NCBI GenBank assembly: GCA_900548745.1
Contig: URLQ01000142.1
Location: 1-7,251 of the forward strand
Length of the DNA: 7,251 bases
Source of the DNA: an uncultured Prevotella sp.
GTDB taxonomy: Bacteria > Bacteroidota > Bacteroidia > Bacteroidales > Bacteroidaceae
Direction of reading: 5' to 3'
In this document: positions 1 to 6,391 of the stretch, piece after piece
Layout of the letters: the number at the start of each line of letters is the position of its first letter
Position numbering within the stretch: the stretch's first letter is position 1
Notes under the pieces: model-generated
What the model saw: the letters and a program-made list of their open reading frames with translations, nothing else
Database searches by the model: none
What the model was told of the DNA's origin: nothing
Position numbers and translations under genes: made by a program

Positions 1-498
1 GCCATCGCCGTAAGGCTTGAGGAGCTGGACGTTTATGAGCAGACATCCATGTACTACGAGCAGTTTATCGCCTACGTCGCCAAGAACGACCCTCTGTATG
101 CCAATAAGAACATCAAGACTTCCGACCTGAACAACGAGTTCCTGTGGCTTCTCGACGAGGGCCATTGCTTCAGCGACCAGCTCGTAAGGTTCTGCAATCT
201 GAAGTCGGCTACGGAGAGTAAGTCGAAATACTCGCTCGGCAGCATAGAGACCTTCATGCGCATGGTGGAAAGCGGACAGGGCGTGACGTTCATCCCGGAG
301 CTTGCCCTGAGCCAGCTCTCCGAGCAGCAGAAGGAGCTGGTGCGCCCCTTCGCCCTGCCGATACCCGTGAGGGATGTGGTGCTGCTGACGACGAGAAACT
401 TCGTGCGCCATTCCATTGCGGACCTTATCGTGAGGAGCGTAAGGGAGAACGTGCCGCAAAGCATGCTGACATACAACAATAGGGAGCAGAGAATCTGA
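1..498 (+). CDS. oxyR: OxyR-type LysR-family peroxide-sensing regulator, 3' end only
   Basis: The frame is open from base 1, so the start and the N-terminal helix-turn-helix DNA-binding domain lie outside the window; 165 C-terminal residues are visible. They match the LysR effector domain as arranged in OxyR. The peroxide-sensing segment is clear: GHCFSDQLVRFC places two cysteines nine residues apart (codons 166-168 and 193-195), the same spacing as Cys199 and Cys208 of E. coli OxyR, which form the regulatory disulfide. The downstream stretch with GQGVTFIPELAL matches the conserved GxGxTxLP segment of the family. From family knowledge, the oxidised protein activates catalase, peroxiredoxin, Dps and similar defence genes in the cytoplasm. 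It ends at TGA 496-498 and is convergent with the pectate lyase gene. The family is secure; regulation of the neighbouring PUL is not implied. Confidence 0.9.
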   Translation, partial: AIAVRLEELDVYEQTSMYYEQFIAYVAKNDPLYANKNIKTSDLNNEFLWLLDEGHCFSDQLVRFCNLKSATESKSKYSLGSIETFMRMVESGQGVTFIPELALSQLSEQQKELVRPFALPIPVRDVVLLTTRNFVRHSIADLIVRSVRENVPQSMLTYNNREQRI

Positions 499-531
499 TT
501 CCCTGCCCCCCGATTGATGTGAAAGTGTCTG

Positions 532-2373
532 CTATAGCTTTATGAATTTCTTCCCGTCCCGGATATATATTCCGCCACGTGTCGGGTTGCTTACTACCAT
601 GCCCTGGAGATTGTATATCCTGCCGTCTGCCATCTTGTCGCAAGCGGCGGCATCGGCTATGCCAGCGGCGTCTTCATACGTCTGGTTGCCACTCAGGAGT
701 CTGCCACCCTCATTCTCCTTCACCATGATGTCTGCCACGAGACTGTTCATGTATCGTTCGAGATTGGTGTAGCCCTCGGCATCCGTCAGGTTTCCGTCCT
801 CCTTGTTGTTCTTATCAAGTCCGTTGGCATCCTCCCAACAGTCGGGCATTCCGTCGCCGTCGGTATCGAGGATGCTGACAGAAGCGTCTGTCTGGAGATT
901 TGGCCACGGGCTCCAGTCGGCGGCAGCTCCAGCCGGTTTGTTGTCGTCCTGCGAGTTTATTATCCCTCCGCTGTTGCCTGAGCCAGTCGATGTGGCTACA
1001 CCGTTCTTCGTGTCGCTAACCATCTGCTCGTCAACCCAGTCTCTGCGTAGCGACGCTCCGGCATAGGCAAGAACGCAGTCGAAGGCGTCCTGTGCGGTAT
1101 GGGTCGTCACGGACTCGAATGTCATGGGGGCGGCAAGCTTTATGGCATCGTCGCCGGGATAGGTGTTGTCGTTGCCGCTCTTGTCTATCTGGTCGGCAAC
1201 GCCATACTTGAAGTTGTCGCGATTCATGGCATCGGAGTTGGGGTTGTAGTTTCCGTACACGTAGAATTTTCCCCACGTATGGAGCATCTTCTTCCATTCG
1301 TTCCAGGAGACGTTTACCTTTGTACCATCAACGTCAATCTTGTTTGTCGCCATGTCGATAAGATATTTCTTTCCCTTAATCTCCACATAGTTGCTGGTTC
1401 CGTCAGAAGAGCCCTTCACGTCCTTTTCGCTCACGGCTATGCCGGTAGCGGTCTTGTAGCCGTTTGCTATGGACTTCTTGTTCAGACAATAGTCCACGGT
1501 ACGGATGCCTGGAGCAGCAAGTCGGTATCGAATTGCCTTGCTGCGCTTCAGCGTGGCAGGACCGGGTTTGTAGTAGTTGTAGGCTATGTTCACGTTCATT
1601 CCCTCGCCGCCATAGCAGCCGTTTCCTCCCCAGTTGTACATTACGTTGTTGCGCAGGTCCATGCGTTCGTCGGTCTGCGTGCCGGGGCGCGGACCGAGGC
1701 GTGGCACACGGGAGTCGTGGTGGGCAAGCAGATTGTGATGATAGGTGGCTCCGCTGCCTCCCCAGTTGCCACCATAGCCATGATCTTTCTTTGAGTGGCC
1801 CGAAGTCTTCAGGCTCTGCGATACGATACACCATTGTACCGTGATGTCGTGGCTGCCGTATACCGAGAGACACTCGTCTATGCTCCAGCTCACGGAACAA
1901 TGGTCTACAATGATGTTCTTGCGGTCCATGCCGCCCAGTCCGTCGCCCTCGTGCTTGTCTACATGGCGGTTACCGAGACGGAAGCGCAGGAAGCGCAGGA
2001 TAACATTGTCGGAGTCGATGGTGAACGGATAGTCGGCAACACATATTCCGTCGCCGGGGGCGGTCTGTCCGGCAATCGTCACGTTGCCCTTCTTCAGCTG
2101 CAATGCGCTCTTGAGAAATATCGTACCGCTCACGTCGAAGACTATCGTCCTCACGCCCGACTTGTTGCATGCCCAGCGGAAGGTGCCTTCCGAGCCGTCG
2201 TCGTCAAGTTTCGTAACATGGTACACGGCTCCTCCTCTTCCTCCGGTAGTATATCTGCCGAAGCCCTCGGCACCAGGGAAGGCTACGAGCTGGTCTGAAG
2301 CAAAGCCTGCGAGAGGCTGCACGGAAAGTGCCACGGCTGCGGCACCCGCAAAAAATATTTTCTGTAATTTCAT
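532..2373 (-). CDS. Secreted pectate lyase, polysaccharide lyase family 1, with calcium-loop module and sorting-type C-terminal tail
   Basis: 613 residues. Residues 1-25 are a signal peptide: MKLQK, a hydrophobic core, then GFA|SDQ as likely cleavage site. The mature N-terminus FPGAEGFGRYTTGGRGG and the right-handed beta-helix core are typical of PL1. Visible active-site elements are the D142-G-L region (GDGLGG), IIVDHCSVSW with D157-H158, D166-E167, and R222 in SRVPR, the expected catalytic arginine of the RxP motif. PL1 enzymes cleave alpha-1,4-polygalacturonate by Ca2+-dependent beta-elimination. A Ser/Gly-rich linker (about 461-470) leads to DTDGDGMPD (503-511), an EF-hand/thrombospondin-3-like Ca2+ loop, followed by GYTNLERYMNSL. 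The last 29 residues (IYNLQGMVV...GIYIRDGKKFIKL) resemble the short tails on secreted Prevotella proteins. Roughly residues 300-362 look like an insertion between beta-helix segments. The ATG at 2371-2373 is chosen because the signal peptide follows directly. Substrate preference for pectate over methylated pectin is inferred. Confidence 0.92.
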   Translation of the reverse strand: MKLQKIFFAGAAAVALSVQPLAGFASDQLVAFPGAEGFGRYTTGGRGGAVYHVTKLDDDGSEGTFRWACNKSGVRTIVFDVSGTIFLKSALQLKKGNVTIAGQTAPGDGICVADYPFTIDSDNVILRFLRFRLGNRHVDKHEGDGLGGMDRKNIIVDHCSVSWSIDECLSVYGSHDITVQWCIVSQSLKTSGHSKKDHGYGGNWGGSGATYHHNLLAHHDSRVPRLGPRPGTQTDERMDLRNNVMYNWGGNGCYGGEGMNVNIAYNYYKPGPATLKRSKAIRYRLAAPGIRTVDYCLNKKSIANGYKTATGIAVSEKDVKGSSDGTSNYVEIKGKKYLIDMATNKIDVDGTKVNVSWNEWKKMLHTWGKFYVYGNYNPNSDAMNRDNFKYGVADQIDKSGNDNTYPGDDAIKLAAPMTFESVTTHTAQDAFDCVLAYAGASLRRDWVDEQMVSDTKNGVATSTGSGNSGGIINSQDDNKPAGAAADWSPWPNLQTDASVSILDTDGDGMPDCWEDANGLDKNNKEDGNLTDAEGYTNLERYMNSLVADIMVKENEGGRLLSGNQTYEDAAGIADAAACDKMADGRIYNLQGMVVSNPTRGGIYIRDGKKFIKL

Positions 2374-2400
2374 TTGTTTATATTAGTTTTCAAAACGTTT

Positions 2401-2456
2401 TTAGCTATTCTTTTTTAGCTGTTCTTTCTTAGCTATTCTTTTTTAGCTATTTTTTC
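2401..2456. repeat. Four tandem copies of a 14-bp repeat in the pectate lyase leader
   Basis: Plus-strand copies are TTAGCTATTCTTTT (2401-2414), TTAGCTGTTCTTTC (2415-2428), TTAGCTATTCTTTT (2429-2442) and TTAGCTATTTTTTC (2443-2456), with no spacer. Copies 1 and 3 are identical, and copies 2 and 4 both end in C, so the array also reads as two 28-bp units with two mismatches; this suggests two rounds of duplication. The array ends 27 nt upstream of the pectate lyase ATG. On the coding strand it gives a purine-rich, A-rich leader with an AGCT core in each copy. Function is unknown; a regulator-binding array, an effect on translation or stability, or length variation by slippage are all possible. 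Confidence 0.9.
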
Positions 2457-2467
2457 TTCAAACAGCT

Positions 2468-2535
2468 TTTTCATGCTACATGAATTATAAGACCACATGC
2501 TGCGATCATATAATTTTCATGTTGCGAAATTATAA
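2468..2535. repeat. Two-copy direct repeat TTTTCATG-N6/7-AATTATAA upstream of the pectate lyase
   Basis: TTTTCATG, a 7-nt spacer and AATTATAA occupy 2468-2490. The same two 8-mers with a 6-nt spacer occupy 2514-2535, starting 46 bp later. Between them, TATAATTTTCATG (2509-2521) is an imperfect inverse of CATGAATTATA (2479-2489), so the segment has both direct and inverted symmetry. The position, 95-162 nt before the lyase ATG, suits a regulator site or a duplicated promoter. The A/T-rich composition makes chance matches easier. Confidence 0.5.
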
Positions 2536-2556
2536 AATCCTGATGAAAGCTACAAG
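2525..2556 (-). promoter_or_regulatory. Weak Bacteroidota-type promoter candidate for the pectate lyase gene
   Basis: On the minus strand CTTG (2553-2556) is followed after 20 nt by TAATTTCG (2525-2532). This has one mismatch in each element from the known Bacteroides consensus, TTTG about 19-21 nt before TAnnTTTG. If used, the leader would be about 150 nt long and would contain the 14-bp repeats and one copy of the longer direct repeat. No exact TAnnTTTG was found on this strand in the intergenic region, so the call is tentative. Confidence 0.3.
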
Positions 2557-2709
2557 GAAAACGACTTTATAAATTCTTCATATATATAAGGATATAGGAT
2601 TTTCACCCTATTTCCGGATTATTTTCCCCGACAGGCGAAGCGGCAGCAGGCTCGGAAAGAGATCAAGACGAAGTGGCGTCAGACTTTGCCACAAGGGGGA
2701 AAAAGGAAA

Positions 2710-2745
2710 AAGAGGGAAACGGCCTTTCCAATCCGCTCCCCTCTT
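2710..2745 (-). terminator. Intrinsic terminator of the susCD-lipoprotein operon
   Basis: On the minus strand, 31 nt past the lipoprotein stop codon, AAGAGGG-GAG-CGG pairs with CCG-TTT-CCCTCTT: a 13-bp stem (two of the middle pairs are G-U) with a 10-nt loop (2723-2732). A U-rich tail follows (TTTCCTTTTT, 2700-2709). Read from the plus strand, the two G-U pairs become A-C mismatches and no U tract follows, so the structure acts for minus-strand transcription. It implies that the pectate lyase gene downstream is mostly transcribed from its own promoter. Confidence 0.75.
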
Positions 2746-2776
2746 GCTATCATATAAGAAAAATTATCATACGAAA

Positions 2777-4405
2777 CTATTCTGCAGGAATCCAACGTGG
2801 GTCGCCGAGATTCTTATAAGTAGTGTTCTGTACGGTAAAGTCGCCACCATCGGTTGCAGGGTTTGCCCAAAGCTGAGCTGAGGTCTCAGAAATTTGAGAA
2901 CCTATCTCATAGTTGGCGTTCCATTGGAAGTCGCTTGTGTAAACCGTGCCTGTAGCATCGATATCTTTCATGCTGTTACCCTTTACGGTCTTTTCTCCGT
3001 CTGCCTTGTAGTATGCTCCGATAAGAGAGTTTGTACAAGCCACGGCAACTCCCTCCTGCTTCTGCAGGTCGAAGTATGGCTTGCCGCCAGGTACGCAGTT
3101 CCATATTGTACAATGGTCGAGAGTCAACGAGAAGTTAGACTGGCTCGTATTTGTCAATACGGAGTTGATTGTGTTGAGGGTAGTATTGGTGATGCTGACA
3201 GAACCCAAAGTAAGGGTCTTCTGGTCCTTAGTGTTTACAACGCCGTATGAACCGATGTTGGTCAGAACGCAGTCTTTGATCTTGATTGCTCCAACTGTAG
3301 AGTTTACGATGCTCTGGAAACGGAAGATACCACGGAGCTTCTGAACATTACACTTCTCCATTTCGAGAGAATTGAGAGTGAATGTGCCAGACTGGTTCAT
3401 CACGTAACCGTCGCCCGGATCTCCATACTTCAAGTTCAAGTTGTAGAAACGTAAAACATCCATCTGCGAGCTTTCGAAAGATACGCCCTTGAAGGTTACA
3501 GAAGGCTTGCTGTCACCAGCGGCTCCCCAGAAGTATACCGACTTAATGTTCTCAGGAACCTTGATGGTAGAAGTCTTACCGTCCTCGCCCAGAGCAGTGA
3601 AGTCCATTCCCTGTGGGAACACAACGACAACCTTGTCTGTTGCTGCATTCTCAAGAAGAGTGCGCACGTTATCTCCGTCGGCAACAGTTATTACCTCATA
3701 TCCCTCAGGATAAGCCTCTGTGGTTTTGAACTTCATCTTGCCGCGAACGTTCTCGCCGTTGAGAAGCTGTACGGTATAAGAGGTCTTTGCCTGCAGACCG
3801 CCGATGGTCAAGGTGCCGGCTGCTACCTCGTCAGCTGTTACGTCCTTCTCGGAAACGACCTCGTCGTCCTTTACCACCTGTGCCTTGGTAATGGTCTTGC
3901 CGGCTGTAAAGCTTACAACAACCTTGTTTGAACCTGGCACAACCTCTGAGATAATCTGCTCCGCCTTGGTGGTGAAGCTGTAGTTGGACTCCGTGTCATC
4001 GAGATACTTCCATGTAGAGCCCTTGCCTGTTGTGGCACAACTCTTGATACGGAAGTAATATTTTGTAGAACCCTCAAGTCCTGTCATGGTATAAGGAGAA
4101 GTTGTGATTCTCGCATCCTCCTTGTCGCCATAGTAAATGCTATGCTCAGTTGTCTCCACCTCGTCGAAGAGAGTGTCGGTACTGATTTCTATCACGTAGT
4201 ATTCAGCATTAGGCATCTTCTTGAATGTAACCTCAGCCTGGTCCTCGCCGGCGCTCACACTCACCTTTGAAGAGTGGAACAGACGGTCGTAAGCCGGGTC
4301 TACATCCCAATCGTTCGTCTCAGTACAAGCTGTGAACGATGCACCACCAAGGAGCATCAAAGCTCCGAAGAGTGCGTTGCTTATAATTGATTTATTCAGT
4401 TTCAT
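2777..4405 (-). CDS. Surface lipoprotein with fibronectin-III-like and DUF4957/DUF5123-like domains, probable pectin-binding protein of the SusCD operon
   Basis: 542 residues. A lipoprotein signal ends at FTAC with Cys27. The acidic residues just after it (TETNDWDVD) resemble the export signal that sends Bacteroidota lipoproteins to the outer surface. Two fibronectin-III-like domains follow (about 46-147 and 150-229; AEYYVIEIS, KYYFRI, TSYTVQL). The C-terminal half (about 238-540) has short beta-strand repeats rich in Asn, Thr and Ser, consistent with a parallel beta-helix. It closes with QLWANPATDGGDFTVQN and LGDPRW, which I recognise as the DUF4957/DUF5123 type seen in pectin-linked PULs. 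No lyase catalytic motif like that of the neighbouring PL1 enzyme is evident. Its place directly after susD, with a 19-nt gap, is that of SusE/SusF-like glycan-binding proteins, so a surface glycan-binding role is inferred. An undescribed enzyme activity cannot be excluded. The leader is A/T-rich with no Shine-Dalgarno sequence. Confidence 0.85.
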   Translation of the reverse strand: MKLNKSIISNALFGALMLLGGASFTACTETNDWDVDPAYDRLFHSSKVSVSAGEDQAEVTFKKMPNAEYYVIEISTDTLFDEVETTEHSIYYGDKEDARITTSPYTMTGLEGSTKYYFRIKSCATTGKGSTWKYLDDTESNYSFTTKAEQIISEVVPGSNKVVVSFTAGKTITKAQVVKDDEVVSEKDVTADEVAAGTLTIGGLQAKTSYTVQLLNGENVRGKMKFKTTEAYPEGYEVITVADGDNVRTLLENAATDKVVVVFPQGMDFTALGEDGKTSTIKVPENIKSVYFWGAAGDSKPSVTFKGVSFESSQMDVLRFYNLNLKYGDPGDGYVMNQSGTFTLNSLEMEKCNVQKLRGIFRFQSIVNSTVGAIKIKDCVLTNIGSYGVVNTKDQKTLTLGSVSITNTTLNTINSVLTNTSQSNFSLTLDHCTIWNCVPGGKPYFDLQKQEGVAVACTNSLIGAYYKADGEKTVKGNSMKDIDATGTVYTSDFQWNANYEIGSQISETSAQLWANPATDGGDFTVQNTTYKNLGDPRWIPAE

Positions 4406-4424
4406 TGTAATTCGAAATTAAATA

Positions 4425-6368
4425 TTATTTATGGATGAATCCATAAGAGTTCTGCAATGAGCCTTCCGACTCGTTGATTGTGCTGCTATAGATAGGCAAG
4501 AGATAACGGTTCTTTACAGGTGTATTAAGACCGCCGCTGATGAACTCAAGGTTCGCAACATTTGTCTTCTTTGTATTTGACTCCTTGCCCTCGTCGCCCC
4601 AGAATGTGACGTACTTATAGTCTGCTGCATTCTCAGGAGCCTCCGTGTCGTACCAACGTATAGAGCTCATGTCAATCTTTACAAGTCCGTTCTCGGTATA
4701 TGTCTTGTAGTAGAGCTTTTCAGGATACTCATAGATCTGAGCCATATAGTCTGCCTTCATCTGGTCTATCTTTGCGCTCAGCAGGTTCCAACGCTCAAGC
4801 TCATACTTGCGCACGCCCTCACCAGCAAACTCAAGTGCGTTCTCGTCGACGATAGCGTTGAAGAAAGCATCCTTGTCTGACGGGATGGCGTCGATATAAG
4901 ACTGTGCCACGGCCTTGTCGGCATCTGCGTATGCACGCTTGTGTACAAGGGCGAGAGCCTGACGGGCTGTCATGCCGCAGCCGCCTGTAGCTACATCCGG
5001 ATTGCCGTTCAGCTCGTTCATAACCTCAGCATACCAAAGGAGAACCTGAGAGTAGCGGAGCTTCACGAAGTTGATACCTGTACCGAACTTTGCATTCTTG
5101 ATCTTTGCAATATCCGACCAGTCTTTGCTGAACTTGCGAACGTCCCACTTGCCACAATAGATGTTGAATGGCTTGTTGCCAAGCATGGTCTCAGTAGTAA
5201 CGCCGTTGTCAACCTTGATTTCGAAGTTTGAGCATGTAATGTCGCGACGAGTGTCCTTGCCGCTATGGTCATACTTCCAGAAGAGGGTTGAAGGCAGCTG
5301 CACGTTGGCAGAAGAGTTTCCCTTCAGGGCGTAAGCGCTGTTGTCGGCGAAGCGTACGCCAATACCATAACCAAGCTCACTTGAGTTGCCAAGTCCCATA
5401 GGCACCTCGAAGATGTTCTCCTGATACTGGGTGTCGAGTGTCTGACTGTTGATGAGCGTCCACTCGTTGTCGAAGCTTGGGTTGAGCTGATGCTTGCCCG
5501 AGCTGATTACTTCATTCAGATGTGTCAAAGCAAGCTTATAGTACTTTGCACGGTCCTCATCGCTACAACGTTGTGTAGGATAAGTAGGGTCGCTATTCTC
5601 GGAAGCTGTTACATAGCCTTCCTTTGCAGCCTCGCGGATTGCCCAGCCGGAACGCTGGAGAGCGATTTGTGCAAGAAGAGCATGGGCATAGCCCTTTGTA
5701 ACGTGCTCGGTAGTATAGCTGTTCTGACCTGCCCAAGGCAGATAGTTGATAGCCTCCTCAAGGTCGGCGATAAGAGCATCCATTATCACATCGCGGTCGG
5801 TCTTGCCCGTGTTGATGTTCGAGAGGTCGTTCTTTGTAGGTTCTGTCTTGAAAGGCACGTCGCCCCAGTTACGTACAAGCTCGTGGTAGAGCATAGCTCT
5901 GAGAGTGAGAGCCTCACCCTTATACTGGAGGAGCTGTTTCTCGGTCTTGTCGGTTGTCTGAGCATCTATACCGTTGAGTCCGGTAATGATATTGTTGCAA
6001 TACTCTATGCTCTCGTAGATATGATCCCAAGCGTCACGAGTCTTTGCAAACGAAGCGTCGTTGTCGGCATAATAGTTGTTCAGGTCGCGTCCCTTACCTT
6101 CTGCCTTGGCATTACTCTCGCCATAGGCATTTGCGAACTCAACATCTGAGTTTGTCATGAATGTGTAGCATAACACCTGAGAGTAGGTATAGTCCTCACA
6201 AAGCAAGCCGTATGCCTTGTTCAATACATTCTGGGTATAGTATGTAGACTGCCAAACGTTGCTGGCATCGGTATCTGATGGTGACTTCTGGCCAAGGAAA
6301 TCGCTGCATGAAGAAAATGCAACAAGAGCGGCACCTCCAAATACTATCGTCTTTATTATATTTTTCAT
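4425..6368 (-). CDS. susD: RagB/SusD-family outer-membrane nutrient-uptake lipoprotein
   Basis: 647 residues. The signal peptide ends in a lipobox, FSSC, with Cys21, followed by SDFLGQKSPSDTDASNVW, a classic SusD mature N-terminus. Family hallmarks are GEALTLRAMLYHELVRNWGD (151-170) in the TPR-like helical part, RYSQVLLWYAEVMNELNG (438-455), and ENALEFAGEGVRKYELERWN (509-528) near the end of the fold. The C-terminus carries a typical YLLPI stretch. SusD proteins sit on the extracellular face of the SusC barrel as a lid, bind the glycan and deliver it to the transporter. At 647 residues it is somewhat longer than many SusD proteins. It lies 23 nt after susC and 19 nt before the third-gene lipoprotein, so the three are almost certainly cotranscribed. 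The symbol denotes the family; this is not the starch protein. Pectic substrate is inferred from the neighbours. Confidence 0.96.
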   Translation of the reverse strand: MKNIIKTIVFGGAALVAFSSCSDFLGQKSPSDTDASNVWQSTYYTQNVLNKAYGLLCEDYTYSQVLCYTFMTNSDVEFANAYGESNAKAEGKGRDLNNYYADNDASFAKTRDAWDHIYESIEYCNNIITGLNGIDAQTTDKTEKQLLQYKGEALTLRAMLYHELVRNWGDVPFKTEPTKNDLSNINTGKTDRDVIMDALIADLEEAINYLPWAGQNSYTTEHVTKGYAHALLAQIALQRSGWAIREAAKEGYVTASENSDPTYPTQRCSDEDRAKYYKLALTHLNEVISSGKHQLNPSFDNEWTLINSQTLDTQYQENIFEVPMGLGNSSELGYGIGVRFADNSAYALKGNSSANVQLPSTLFWKYDHSGKDTRRDITCSNFEIKVDNGVTTETMLGNKPFNIYCGKWDVRKFSKDWSDIAKIKNAKFGTGINFVKLRYSQVLLWYAEVMNELNGNPDVATGGCGMTARQALALVHKRAYADADKAVAQSYIDAIPSDKDAFFNAIVDENALEFAGEGVRKYELERWNLLSAKIDQMKADYMAQIYEYPEKLYYKTYTENGLVKIDMSSIRWYDTEAPENAADYKYVTFWGDEGKESNTKKTNVANLEFISGGLNTPVKNRYLLPIYSSTINESEGSLQNSYGFIHK

Positions 6369-6377
6369 TTTGTTTTA

Positions 6378-6383
6378 CTCCTT
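6378..6383 (-). promoter_or_regulatory. Shine-Dalgarno-like ribosome binding site of susD
   Basis: On the minus strand AAGGAG lies 9 nt before the susD ATG, inside the 23-nt susC-susD gap. This supports the chosen start. Strong Shine-Dalgarno sequences are uncommon in Bacteroidota, and the other two complete genes here have A/T-rich leaders without one, so the site is worth noting. It may be fortuitous. Confidence 0.5.
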
Positions 6384-6391
6384 ATTATATA

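Larger units (their letters stand above)
2374..2776. other. 403-nt non-coding region between the lipoprotein gene and the pectate lyase gene
   Basis: I see no plausible coding sequence here. From the lyase side it holds an A/T-rich leader (2374-2400), the 14-bp tandem array, the two-copy direct repeat with a weak promoter candidate, a strongly A/T-rich stretch with a short imperfect hairpin (ATAGG/CCTAT near 2595-2612), a more G/C-rich stretch (about 2630-2695) containing a weak GTGGC/GCCAC inverted repeat, and the operon terminator. No tRNA, known riboswitch or insertion-sequence end is recognisable. Confidence 0.7.

Noticed and set aside
1..498. LysR-type regulator of the pectin PUL
   Set aside because: The two OxyR cysteines at exact spacing point to peroxide sensing, and it is convergent with the PUL. 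Glycan loci of this phylum are usually controlled by hybrid two-component or SusR/ECF-type regulators, none of which is visible here.
1099..1794. 231-codon open frame on the plus strand opposite the pectate lyase
   Set aside because: It lies wholly antisense to a gene with clear PL1 motifs, and its product shows no recognisable domain, only Val/Ala/Gly-rich sequence expected from the codon bias of the real gene.
2401..2456. CRISPR array
   Set aside because: The repeats are 14 bp, contiguous and without spacers, and no cas gene is present.
2668..2692. GTGGC/GCCAC inverted repeat as a second terminator or RNA element
   Set aside because: It has only five perfect pairs around a 10-nt loop, with no U tract on either strand.
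5490..6149. 219-codon open frame on the plus strand opposite susD
   Set aside because: It is antisense to well-conserved SusD hallmarks. The hydrophobic-looking product is a by-product of the complementary codons; no family is recognisable.
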